DNA from: Promethearchaeota archaeon
Lineage (GTDB): Archaea > Asgardarchaeota > Lokiarchaeia > Sigynarchaeales > SOKP01
Direction: 5' to 3'
Assembly: GCA_016839905.1 (NCBI GenBank)
Contig: JAEOTJ010000050.1
Location: forward strand, 1-8,106
DNA length: 8,106 bases
In this document: positions 1 through 6,166 of the stretch, one piece after another
Layout of the letters: each line of letters opens with the position of its first letter
Numbering within the stretch: the first letter of the stretch is position 1
The notes under the pieces: generated by a model
The model's input: the letters and a program-made list of their open reading frames with translations, nothing else
Told to the model about the DNA's origin: nothing
The model's database searches: none
Position numbers and translations under genes: made by a program

Positions 1-275
1 TCTCCCTCTTTTGCAGTTTCCTCTGATAATTTAACTGGTTTTATGCAATTAATCTCGGGGAGATCGTCAGTTTTTGAAATAAACCAAAAACCGTCCAAAA
101 TTAGTTGATTTTCAACGATTTTATACCTCATTATATATCCTCTCCGACAACTGGTAGCTGTCATATGAGTTTCAATTCCAAAATCACTTGGCATGAGTAA
201 ACCTTTACCCTTGAATCCGACAAGTTCTAGTTTCTTGTCTTTATAAAAAAATCTATCTGGTTCTTGACCTGTCAA
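1..275 (-). CDS. Uncharacterised protein, N-terminal part (runs off the window)
   Basis: This reading frame is open from a TTG at 273-275 to the left edge, giving 91 codons with the C-terminus missing. The start is chosen because GGAGG (CCTCC at 286-290 on the plus strand) lies at normal distance upstream. The visible protein begins MTGQEPDRFFYKDK and continues with KGKGLLMPSDFGIETHM, then TSCRRGYIMRYKIV, then ILDGFWFI. From memory this layout (a short start, 'Y.DK...LVG.KG.GL..P.DFG', 'T.C.RGY...Y.I....L.L') resembles small uncharacterised bacterial and archaeal proteins with an aromatic, beta-rich fold. No catalytic motif is visible and no function is proposed. The structured element at 381-557 lies upstream on the same strand, so it could sit in this gene's leader. 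Confidence 0.75.
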   Translation of the reverse strand, partial: MTGQEPDRFFYKDKKLELVGFKGKGLLMPSDFGIETHMTATSCRRGYIMRYKIVENQLILDGFWFISKTDDLPEINCIKPVKLSEETAKEG

Positions 276-380
276 TTATTTAATCCCTCCATTATACAAT
301 TTTTTTTCATATTTCCTTTAATTTTTTGTTATATTTGTAATAATATTTTATTATTTTTAATAAAAATTTTAAAATTATAA

Positions 381-493
381 TTTGAATTAGAATCTCTTAA
401 TTCTATTCATGCGTTTTAAGAAAGAGAAATTCTAAAATGTAAAAACCATTGCGCACGTTCTATGCGTGCCAACGCCAAGCCCAAAACCAAGTT
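381..493 (-). repeat. 113-bp dispersed element, copy 1
   Basis: This stretch matches 4558-4670 base for base without gaps, with four mismatches (at 435, 446, 463 and 479), about 96% identity. It is much richer in G and C over 451-480 than its surroundings. It contains a hairpin GCACG (453-457)/CGTGC (465-469), four consecutive CCAANN hexamers (469-492), and a bulged hairpin AGAATCTCTT (389-398)/AAGAG+ATTCT (422-433). There is no open reading frame through it. Strand is given as minus because of the TATA box to its right. Confidence 0.9.
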
Positions 494-557
494 TTTTTAT
501 AAAAAGCGCTTTTCTCATTCATTTCCATTATTCTCTTTAACTTGGTTGGTATTATTA
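381..557 (-). ncRNA. Candidate structured RNA (copy 1), minus strand
   Basis: The proposed transcript starts near 557, about 25 bases downstream of a minus-strand TATA box at 578-587, and runs leftward through the conserved core. A 9-bp helix AACCAAGTT (485-493)/AACTTGGTT (539-547) would close the 5' part, followed by TTGG-hexamers, the GCACG hairpin and the bulged AGAAT hairpin. The 3' end is not defined; AT-rich sequence with T-runs lies just past 381. It may instead be the leader of the gene that starts at 275. The family is not recognised: no tRNA, RNase P or SRP signature is present. Existence as RNA is inference. Confidence 0.35.
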
Positions 558-577
558 TTTGGTATTAAGGTAAGCTT

Positions 578-587
578 GTATTTATAG
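578..587 (-). promoter_or_regulatory. TATA box for element copy 1, with overlapping palindrome
   Basis: On the minus strand the sequence reads CTATAAATAC. The same TATAAATAC lies at 4761-4769, at nearly the same distance from the other copy of the core (85 versus 91 bases), although most of the DNA between core and box has diverged. A palindrome AGTTTG-TT-CAAACT (586-599) abuts it where the BRE or an operator would lie; the second copy lacks this palindrome. Confidence 0.45.
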
Positions 588-729
588 TTTGTTCAAACTG
601 ATAATTATGTCTTAATAATTTAATTATATAAAATTCGAAACTCTATCATATTATTGAGTATTTATTAATCCCAGAATCAAAATAGATGAAGTCTCTAGAC
701 CTTGTAATGTTAATGTTTTAAACACTAAT

Positions 730-1380
730 TTACAGAACTATATAATATAAACTCTTGTTTGAGAGTTCTTCTCTATAAATTATTTCAATATCCTCGAGGA
801 TAGTAATATATTTTTTAATTGTATTTAGATGCATACCCAATTGTTTTGATAAATGTGTTCTTGTATATCCCTTATTTTCAAGTTTTAAATACTCTATAAT
901 CTCTTTACACTTATGATTTTTAGTAAAATATATTTTTCTAGCTTCTTGACTACTCAGATCATTTGTGAAATAAATATAATGATTATAATGCTTCTTAATC
1001 TTAATGCGTTTTATAAAACCAAAAAGGAATAAAAGGTTAAGATGCCAGATAACACTATGTGTTGGAAGTTCTAATTTTTTTTTAATTTGGTGAAAATATA
1101 CAGCAGAATTCTCACAAATAAAACCGTATATTTGTATTCTTACTTTGTTTTTTAAAATATCATCCTTAGTTAATCTCGAACCTTCGATAATATATTTCTT
1201 TTTTAATAGAGATTTTATAATTTGTTTAATTCTTTTAGAATTTATATTATTTGATTTTTTAAATAATTCTGAACTAATTACGGGTAATAATTTGTCAACC
1301 TCTAAAGGTCTTCTTTTTTTTAAATAAACTTGAATTAATTCATATACTAATTTCTCTTGATCAAGGAGTTGGTCTGACAT
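730..1380 (-). CDS. Tandem winged-helix DNA-binding protein
   Basis: The 216-residue protein is a probable cytoplasmic transcription regulator. It appears to hold three helix-turn-helix units: residues 8-72, residues 80-140 (IYGFICENS start, then WHL at 112-114 in the recognition-helix region and a GFIKR wing), and residues 157-216, with a clear HTH at 172-195 (YTRTHLSKQLGMHLNTIKKY). The middle unit follows the pattern 'IY.FI..N....F..I...L.L....V.WHL..L..FGFI' common in winged-helix regulators of archaea, notably Lokiarchaeia. There is no obvious ligand domain or metal site. The ATG at 1380 has GGAGG at 1394-1398, a somewhat long 13-base gap. That GGAGG overlaps the TAG stop of the upstream membrane-protein gene (1398-1400), so the two genes are almost certainly co-transcribed and perhaps translationally coupled. 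Target genes are unknown. Confidence 0.88.
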   Translation of the reverse strand: MSDQLLDQEKLVYELIQVYLKKRRPLEVDKLLPVISSELFKKSNNINSKRIKQIIKSLLKKKYIIEGSRLTKDDILKNKVRIQIYGFICENSAVYFHQIKKKLELPTHSVIWHLNLLFLFGFIKRIKIKKHYNHYIYFTNDLSSQEARKIYFTKNHKCKEIIEYLKLENKGYTRTHLSKQLGMHLNTIKKYITILEDIEIIYREELSNKSLYYIVL

Positions 1381-1397
1381 TTTTTTTAGAGAACCTC

Positions 1398-2753
1398 CTA
1401 ATAATACCCTTCCCCTTTTTCTAGAGATTCAACCATTTCAATCATTTCATTGATAATTTTAGTTCGCTCAATGGGAGAAAGCGCAAGCATGGTAGTAATA
1501 AACTCTTTTTTCTCCTCCTCATCCCATTTAAATCTATTAACTTTTTCATAAAATTCTAAATCTATAATTGTTATAATGGCTATTTTCTTCTTTTTTTTCT
1601 TACTATCCTTTCTCTTTTCAGATTGCTTTAGTATCTTCGCTGGCTTTGAAGGATCAAAACGAGCATTACATACCCAACAAGCATTTTCTCTATTGGATAA
1701 GGTATCTGAACAATTTTTGCAATAAAATGCATAACAATCTGGACACATATACATATCTCTTCCTAAACCTGTTTTACATACAAGACAGCGTCTCTTTTCT
1801 TTAGAGATTGACACTTCTTCCTCAGTAATTAATTCACGTCTTGAAAATACGCTTAAAATAGACTTATTTTCTTCTAATTCCTTTTCTATTTTAATTATTT
1901 CTGGAGGTTTTGAGGTTTTAACTGCATTAAGAATAAAATATATAAGAAGAATAGTAGAACCAGAAATCATAACAACAATCGCAATTATGAAGAGATAATG
2001 CACTCTATGGAAAAGAAATAAGTAAAATATAAAGTAAACTGCGACAAACAAGGTTATTGTATATGTAATAGAACATAATATCAATGCAGTTTTAACTTGA
2101 GACTTTTCCTTATGTTTGATAACCACTGGAGAGATGAAAAAAATCCCACCAGCAACCAGACAAGAATATGTAATAATCGGAGAAAAGGAAATAACCTCTA
2201 CAAGAAAAACTGATTGCAATATTGCGCCAAAAAGATATACCACGGCTCCTGTCAATAAAAAAATGGATATTATTTTGAATTCTTTCCCAGATTTTATTGC
2301 AAACCATAAGAGTACAGCACAAAACGCTGTAGCATTAAAAATATAGGAGATATATACAAAAAATCTTGGATGAAAATAAAGATCTATACTAAAAAATACT
2401 ACTAGAAGGAGAATAAGAATTAAATTGATAATAAATAGAATGTATTTCGTCTTTTTCATCGTTTTATCAAAAATAAAAAAGAAAATAGTAAGTCCAATCG
2501 CAAAACTAAGAATTGAAATTAAATCTAAAGAATGTTCAAACGGGATTATAATAGTACTCAAAAATCTAAAGAATTGGTTAAATGCCAAGCCAAAAGAAAC
2601 GCTTGTAAATCCTAACATTAATAATTTTTCATCTTTTTCTTCTTTCTTTAGAGAATATGAGAGATATACGAAAGCACAAGTGAATAAGATAAAAATTGTT
2701 AAAGTCCAAAAGAATTGATATAACTTGTCTATATAACTTATTATAGAAATCAA
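1398..2753 (-). CDS. Multi-pass membrane protein with C-terminal eight-cysteine zinc module
   Basis: The protein has 451 residues. Residues 12-276 hold about eight or nine hydrophobic helices, followed by a hydrophilic tail that is probably cytoplasmic. The tail has a charged helix (284-322), then a zinc module with cysteines 323, 326, 337, 340, 345, 348, 359 and 362. The pattern is C-x2-C-x10-C-x2-C-x4-C-x2-C-x10-C-x2-C, which fits two zinc sites in a RING- or FYVE-like cross-brace. The core reads CPDCYAFYCKNCSD. A lysine-rich stretch (380-390) and an acidic helical end follow. No histidine kinase or transporter motif was seen. The TTG start at 2753 is directly preceded by an in-frame TAG, so it is the most upstream start possible; no good ribosome site is visible, and a TATA box at 2807-2816 implies a short leader. 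Together with the downstream winged-helix gene it could sense a membrane or surface signal. Ubiquitin-ligase or lipid-binding activity is possible but unproven. Confidence 0.88.
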   Translation of the reverse strand: MISIISYIDKLYQFFWTLTIFILFTCAFVYLSYSLKKEEKDEKLLMLGFTSVSFGLAFNQFFRFLSTIIIPFEHSLDLISILSFAIGLTIFFFIFDKTMKKTKYILFIINLILILLLVVFFSIDLYFHPRFFVYISYIFNATAFCAVLLWFAIKSGKEFKIISIFLLTGAVVYLFGAILQSVFLVEVISFSPIITYSCLVAGGIFFISPVVIKHKEKSQVKTALILCSITYTITLFVAVYFIFYLFLFHRVHYLFIIAIVVMISGSTILLIYFILNAVKTSKPPEIIKIEKELEENKSILSVFSRRELITEEEVSISKEKRRCLVCKTGLGRDMYMCPDCYAFYCKNCSDTLSNRENACWVCNARFDPSKPAKILKQSEKRKDSKKKKKKIAIITIIDLEFYEKVNRFKWDEEEKKEFITTMLALSPIERTKIINEMIEMVESLEKGEGYY

Positions 2754-2806
2754 CTATTAGTTATTAAATAGATTTGATGAATAAATTCAATTTTGCATTG
2801 AATAAA

Positions 2807-2816
2807 ATATTTATAC
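2807..2816 (-). promoter_or_regulatory. TATA box of the membrane protein/winged-helix operon
   Basis: The minus strand reads AAAAAGTATAAATATT here. The box lies about 55-60 bases from the TTG at 2753, leaving a leader of roughly 30 bases. The same AAGTATAAAT string precedes the longin-like gene (7995-8004), so it is probably this genome's standard promoter form. Confidence 0.5.
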
Positions 2817-2937
2817 TTTTTTAGCATTAAAACCTTTTATTTTAGGTGATAATCCAATTTTTTTTTATTTTTGACAATTACTTTTAATTAATAAAAATGT
2901 CAAATCCCTAATTCTTTAATAAGAAATAGTTCAAAGA

Positions 2938-2964
2938 GTTACCAAATCTAACAGTTACCAGATC
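2938..2964 (+). promoter_or_regulatory. Direct repeat next to promoter, possible regulator site
   Basis: GTTACCAAATC (2938-2948) and GTTACCAGATC (2954-2964) match at 10 of 11 positions and are offset by 16 bp. They end five bases before a TATA-like box. Repeated half-sites in this position are typical of archaeal activator or repressor binding. The likely target is the beta-helix gene at 3048; the divergent operon at 2753 is farther away. Confidence 0.45.
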
Positions 2965-2968
2965 CTTT

Positions 2969-2976
2969 TTTAAATA
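2969..2976 (+). promoter_or_regulatory. TATA box of the beta-helix gene
   Basis: TTTAAATA within CTTTTTTAAATATTC fits the archaeal TATA consensus. A start about 25 bases downstream would give a leader of roughly 50 bases before the TTG at 3048. Confidence 0.4.
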
Positions 2977-3047
2977 TTCTTTGGTATTTGTTTATCAATA
3001 ATTATATTTACAAAAAATAAAAAAATCTAAAAAAAAAGGTGTAAGAG

Positions 3048-4517
3048 TTGAAAAAGAAACATTTAACTATCTATATCTTTTTTGGTCTGCTCGTCTTTTC
3101 AGGGGTTAATCTAAGGAGCATTCAATTGACTGGCGAAAATGATGAGCTGACTGAAAATATAATATCGAACGAAGTTGTTGAGATTAAAAGTATTCCAAAA
3201 TCATCTGCATACACAGTAAGAGGTCCCATTGAAATTAATGGTTCGGCTACCGGTGTCGGCGCTAACAATTGGACATGGGCTAAAAGCCAAGGGATATGCA
3301 CAGGCTACGGTAATTCTACTCACCCTTATATTATCGAAAACTATGAAATTGATGGTGGCGGTAGCGGTGGCACACAAGGCATTTGGATAAGGAACTCTAT
3401 GGCATATTTCGAGATAAGAAATTGTTACGTTTATAATGGTGTAAGGCAAGCAATAAGATTAGAATACACAGGTAATGGCACTATATCTAATAATATTATA
3501 ACGCAAGACTATTATGCTTCTGAATCAAGGACTATAGGTTTGTATTATAATTGTGTAAATAATACTATATTCAATAATACATGTAATTTACGCCCAATAT
3601 CCTTATCTTATAATTGTGATGACAATATAATTTATCAAAATACAATAATCTGCACGGATAATGATGGCATGCAAATGGGCATGGGTATTTATTTATATGA
3701 TAATTGCGACAATAATAATATTACAGGGAATTATATTGAAAGACATAATTATTACTCAATTACACAAGCAGTATTTGTGTTTGGATATTGTCATGATAAT
3801 ATCATTCATAGAAATTTTTTTAAAAGTAAAGATGCTAGTCGTGATGTGGCGTATGGGTTAGTTGTGGCTGATAATAGTAATAGGACAGAAATAACAGAGA
3901 ACTATTTCATATCTTTTGAAAGTTGCATATATGTATTAAGTGATAGTGATGATACTGTAATTCAAGACAACATACTTTCAGCATTAGTAGGTAGTTATGA
4001 TTTCATATCTGATGATTGTGTTGGCACAATGGTAAGTGGTAATTATTATCTCCCGAAGGCTCCAGAATTGTATGTAAACAAGGTAAATCAAACCTACTCA
4101 GAAACGGGGTTTCATTTAGGACTGGAAGTAGTCAGCAGTCAAAATTTCCCTCTTAAAATAGATTCTATAGAAATGTGGTGGGATGGCAATCCCGTTCCTC
4201 AAAATAATATTATTGATAAGGGAAATGGGTTCTATGAAGTTTCGCTTTCGCCGAAGCTTGTCGCACCTGGAGCAGATCCAATTCTATTTAGTATGTCCAT
4301 ATGCTCATGGACTCATATAGATATGTATTGTGAACTAAATATTGCTGTCGATCCGGAAGCCGTGGATAAGAGTCCTCCTTCTGATGATGATGATAAATCG
4401 GATACTTTAAGCATCATTGGTGGTCCAAGTATGTTCTTAATTGTTGTAATTTCGGCAGTTGCATCTGTTATTATAGCAACGAGATTAGCAAAAGTGAGAA
4501 AATTATCAAGAAGTTAA
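3048..4517 (+). CDS. Secreted beta-helix (NosD-like) surface protein with C-terminal membrane anchor
   Basis: The protein has 489 residues. A signal peptide spans about residues 1-27 (KKKH, then IYIFFGLLVFSGV). Residues 55-110 hold the lead-in seen in archaeal NosD-like proteins (GNSTHPYIIENYEIDGGG). Residues 110-335 are a right-handed parallel beta-helix of short rungs repeating N-x-I and G-N-x-I/Y motifs (TISNNI, NNTIFNNT, NNITGNYI, TEITENYF, TVIQDNIL). A beta-rich domain without rung repeats (340-435) and a proline/aspartate-rich linker (436-452) follow. A transmembrane helix (about 458-478) ends in a basic tail, so the protein is probably anchored outside the cell. At least eight N-x-S/T sequons (for example at 64, 89, 143, 224, 278 and 347) suggest N-glycosylation. 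Beta-helices of this type often bind or process glycans, but no catalytic residues can be assigned. The TTG start has AGGTG six bases upstream and begins the signal peptide cleanly. Confidence 0.92.
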   Translation: MKKKHLTIYIFFGLLVFSGVNLRSIQLTGENDELTENIISNEVVEIKSIPKSSAYTVRGPIEINGSATGVGANNWTWAKSQGICTGYGNSTHPYIIENYEIDGGGSGGTQGIWIRNSMAYFEIRNCYVYNGVRQAIRLEYTGNGTISNNIITQDYYASESRTIGLYYNCVNNTIFNNTCNLRPISLSYNCDDNIIYQNTIICTDNDGMQMGMGIYLYDNCDNNNITGNYIERHNYYSITQAVFVFGYCHDNIIHRNFFKSKDASRDVAYGLVVADNSNRTEITENYFISFESCIYVLSDSDDTVIQDNILSALVGSYDFISDDCVGTMVSGNYYLPKAPELYVNKVNQTYSETGFHLGLEVVSSQNFPLKIDSIEMWWDGNPVPQNNIIDKGNGFYEVSLSPKLVAPGADPILFSMSICSWTHIDMYCELNIAVDPEAVDKSPPSDDDDKSDTLSIIGGPSMFLIVVISAVASVIIATRLAKVRKLSRS

Positions 4518-4533
4518 AACCTAAATTTTAAAA

Positions 4534-4544
4534 TTTTTTTTTTT
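4534..4544 (+). terminator. Poly-T terminator of the beta-helix gene
   Basis: An uninterrupted run of eleven T residues begins 17 bases after the TAA stop, with no strong hairpin before it. Oligo-T alone commonly ends archaeal transcripts. It also separates this gene from the leftward-reading element beginning at 4558. Confidence 0.6.
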
Positions 4545-4557
4545 CATTCTATTAAAA

Positions 4558-4670
4558 TTTGAATTAGAATCTCTTAATTCTATTCATGCGTTTTAAGAAA
4601 GAGAAATTCTAGAATGTAAAAATCATTGCGCACGTTCTAAGCGTGCCAACGCCAATCCCAAAACCAAGTT
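4558..4670 (-). repeat. 113-bp dispersed element, copy 2
   Basis: This is the second copy of the 381-493 core, same orientation, ungapped, with mismatches at 4612, 4623, 4640 and 4656. The GCACG/CGTGC hairpin is intact and the change at 4640 falls in its loop. The change at 4656 falls in the NN part of a CCAANN hexamer. The copy sits between the 3' end of the beta-helix gene and a long gene-poor stretch. Confidence 0.9.
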
Positions 4671-4740
4671 ATATTGCATAAGACGCTTTTTCTATCCAAG
4701 TTTTTCATATTATCCTACCAACTTAGTTTTGAATGTTATG
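4558..4740 (-). ncRNA. Candidate structured RNA (copy 2), minus strand
   Basis: A TATAAATAC box at 4761-4769 predicts a start near 4740. The closing helix seen in copy 1 is kept as AAAACCAAGTT (4660-4670) with AACTTAGTTTT (4720-4730): all pairs form in a minus-strand RNA if one G-U is allowed. Leftward transcription would meet the tail of the beta-helix gene, so no downstream reading frame is available and this copy would be free-standing. Its 3' end is unknown. Confidence 0.35.
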
Positions 4741-4760
4741 AATAAATTAAGGCTTAGGAT

Positions 4761-4769
4761 GTATTTATA
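4761..4769 (-). promoter_or_regulatory. TATA box for element copy 2
   Basis: TATAAATAC on the minus strand matches the box of copy 1, 91 bases from the core. Conservation of the box across diverged flanking DNA supports it as a promoter. Confidence 0.4.
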
Positions 4770-4772
4770 TTT

Positions 4773-5500
4773 TATTTAATAGCATTAGTAAAAACTTAAC
4801 AAAATTAAAAACAACAAATTAAAAAAAAAAGATTCGACAATAATCATAAAAGAGTCTTTCACATTTTTATTTACTACTTGTATAATTATTACTTCTAGAC
4901 TTACATTAACTCATAAAAACTAAATTCTAAAGCCGTCTCTTGAAAATGGGGCTTTCTCAGTAACGGCAACATTTTCTGCTTGAGTCCTTTTTATCCTTCA
5001 ACTGTATCAAATTCAAATTTTTCAATCATCATTTAGATTTCATTTCTGTTTATACAATAAAAATAGAAAACCTACGATAATATTCTTACTTTTTATAAAG
5101 TATAATATAAAATGAATCGATATACAAAACTTAGGGATTCTTTTTTTCTATATATTATTCCAAATTATAAATCCTAGAAATAATATAGAGGTTCTAATTA
5201 GAAATGATCACTTTCAGAATTTAAGCTTATAGAACCTTGAGTTCTTTGGAGTAAATAAATAAAAATTTTATATCCACAGAGTTTTAGGAATTTAGAAATT
5301 TTTTACAATAGATATAAATATGATTATTGCTATTATTAATATAGACACAAAAAAAATTTGAGATCCTTAAAATCTTTAAGTTTAAGATTTGTTTTTAAAT
5401 CGAATCTTTTGTATCATTGTCATTTTTTATTGTTTCAACAATGAATTTAGAATAGTATCTTTTAACTTTTTTGATTTTAATCGTTGAATATACAATGAGA
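4773..5500. other. Gene-poor AT-rich stretch with small inverted repeats
   Basis: No convincing gene was found in about 730 bases. Visible items are: an imperfect hairpin AAAGATTC (4828-4835)/GAGTCTTT (4852-4859); a GC-richer island at 4929-4980, where AAAGCC pairs with GGCTTT (4929-4934/4950-4955) or GCCGT with ACGGC (4932-4936/4963-4967); a perfect 12-bp palindrome TTCTAATTAGAA (5192-5203); and a hairpin AAATCTT/AAGATTT (5370-5376/5384-5390) followed by a short T-run. The island has open minus-strand frames of 20-25 codons, which may be the remnant of a lost gene. Confidence 0.6.
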
Positions 5501-5508
5501 TTTAAATA
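5501..5508 (+). promoter_or_regulatory. TATA box of the small-gene cluster
   Basis: TTTAAATA sits about 25-30 bases before the sequence leading into the GC-rich hairpin at 5541, so a transcript from here would begin just before that hairpin and carry a leader of about 100 bases to the TTG at 5632. Confidence 0.4.
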
Positions 5509-5540
5509 ATAGGTATTTCGATGAGCTAAACTGTAAAAAA

Positions 5541-5596
5541 TCAGGGGAGTCGAGCTATTTTTATAGAATATACCCCCCTATTCTCTATTCCCCTGA
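5541..5596 (+). promoter_or_regulatory. GC-rich hairpin in the leader of the small-gene cluster
   Basis: TCAGGGGAGT (5541-5550) pairs with ATTCCCCTGA (5587-5596), ten pairs with one G-U. Inside it a second stem AGAATA (5565-5570)/TATTCT (5579-5584) closes an eight-base loop ending in six C residues (5573-5578). The GGGG at 5544-5547 could pair either with CCCC at 5590-5593 or with the loop C-run, so two exclusive folds are possible. The ribosome site GGTGA (5621-5625) lies 25 bases downstream. It could be a cis-regulatory RNA or a protein-binding site; no known riboswitch class is recognised. Confidence 0.55.
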
Positions 5597-5631
5597 CCTT
5601 TCAAAATTTGATAAATTTAAGGTGAAATAAC

Positions 5632-5952
5632 TTGAAAATAATATTAAAAATGAAGGATAAAATAAAACGGAAGAAAATTTTAAAATGGATTCGAAAGAAT
5701 TTAGAAGAGTTGGGATATGAAATAGTTAAGAGAGAGAGAATAAGAAATCCCGAAGAAAAATCATCAAATTTTGACACAAATCTAAATATTACTGAAAATA
5801 ATGATTTTTTCTTTAACAAAATTTGGGAAATTGATAAAATTTCCGGAGACACCATAGAATCTGTGAAAGATCCCAGAAAAAGAAAAGATATTTTTAAAAA
5901 TATAACTATGGAGTTCAAAATTATAAAAAATAATAGCGTTGCAACCACATAA
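5632..5952 (+). CDS. Small basic protein of unknown function
   Basis: The protein has 106 residues. Residues 1-40 are strongly basic and helical (KDKIKRKKILKWIRKNLEELGYEIVKRER), the middle is asparagine-rich, and residues 70-106 are mixed charged. It has no cysteine, no membrane segment and no family motif I recognise. The N-terminal helices could bind nucleic acid. The TTG start is chosen because GGTGA lies six bases upstream; an ATG at 5650 has no ribosome site. The reverse-strand frame over the same bases is an AT-rich mirror. A promoter and a GC-rich leader hairpin directly upstream support this as the first gene of a tightly spaced cluster. Confidence 0.6.
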   Translation: MKIILKMKDKIKRKKILKWIRKNLEELGYEIVKRERIRNPEEKSSNFDTNLNITENNDFFFNKIWEIDKISGDTIESVKDPRKRKDIFKNITMEFKIIKNNSVATT

Positions 5953-5968
5953 AAGAAGGAAAAATTTT

Positions 5969-6067
5969 TTGGAAGTACGGAAATATAAGGATGTGGTTTC
6001 TGCGGAAGGGATATTAAAGTATACTAAAAATTATCCCACAAATGTTGCAGAAATCCAAAAAAACTAA
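5969..6067 (+). CDS. Possible 32-residue microprotein
   Basis: This frame runs from TTG to TAA, beginning MEVRKYKDVVSAEG and ending NVAEIQKN. AAGGA at 5956-5960 lies eight bases before the TTG, and the gap to the preceding stop is 16 bases. Its codons use G and C more than random AT-rich sequence would. No family is recognised. Alternatively, together with the next two frames, it could be debris of one frameshifted gene: it and the 6167 frame share a phase and are separated by stops. Confidence 0.35.
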   Translation: MEVRKYKDVVSAEGILKYTKNYPTNVAEIQKN

Positions 6068-6072
6068 TTTTC

Positions 6073-6159
6073 ATGGAAACTAATGAGAATCTGGTGCAAA
6101 CCGAACATCTGAGTAAATTTAAAAATACACAAAAACTAAAACTTATGAAAAAGAGGTGA
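6073..6159 (+). CDS. Possible 28-residue microprotein
   Basis: This ATG-to-TGA frame begins METNENLVQTEHLSK and ends in a lysine-rich tail (KLKLMKKR). It starts five bases after the previous stop and its TGA overlaps the ribosome site of the next frame (AGAGGTGA). It has no good ribosome site of its own, so if translated it probably depends on reading of the previous frame. No family is recognised; this is the weakest of the cluster. Confidence 0.22.
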   Translation: METNENLVQTEHLSKFKNTQKLKLMKKR

Positions 6160-6166
6160 ATAAAAG

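Noticed and set aside
2110..2718. Frames of 70-97 codons overlapping the membrane-protein gene
   Set aside because: They are contained in a longer gene with clear membrane helices and have no ribosome sites.
381..4670. Composite transposon or LTR element bounded by the two 113-bp repeats
   Set aside because: No transposase, integrase or reverse transcriptase lies between them, no inverted ends or target duplications were seen, and the homology continues in diverged form outside the core.
4957..5032. C/D-box guide RNA on the minus strand (ATGATGA at 5026-5032, CTGA at 4957-4960)
   Set aside because: There is no terminal stem outside the boxes, no clear internal C'/D' pair, and the box spacing is long. 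TGATGA is common by chance in AT-rich DNA.
5192..5203. Perfect palindrome TTCTAATTAGAA as an operator
   Set aside because: It is not next to a promoter or gene, and 12-bp AT-rich palindromes are expected by chance in this composition.
5601..5948. 115-codon minus-strand frame rich in F, L and I
   Set aside because: It mirrors the lysine-rich plus-strand gene and has no ribosome site. The plus-strand frame has a promoter, leader and ribosome site.
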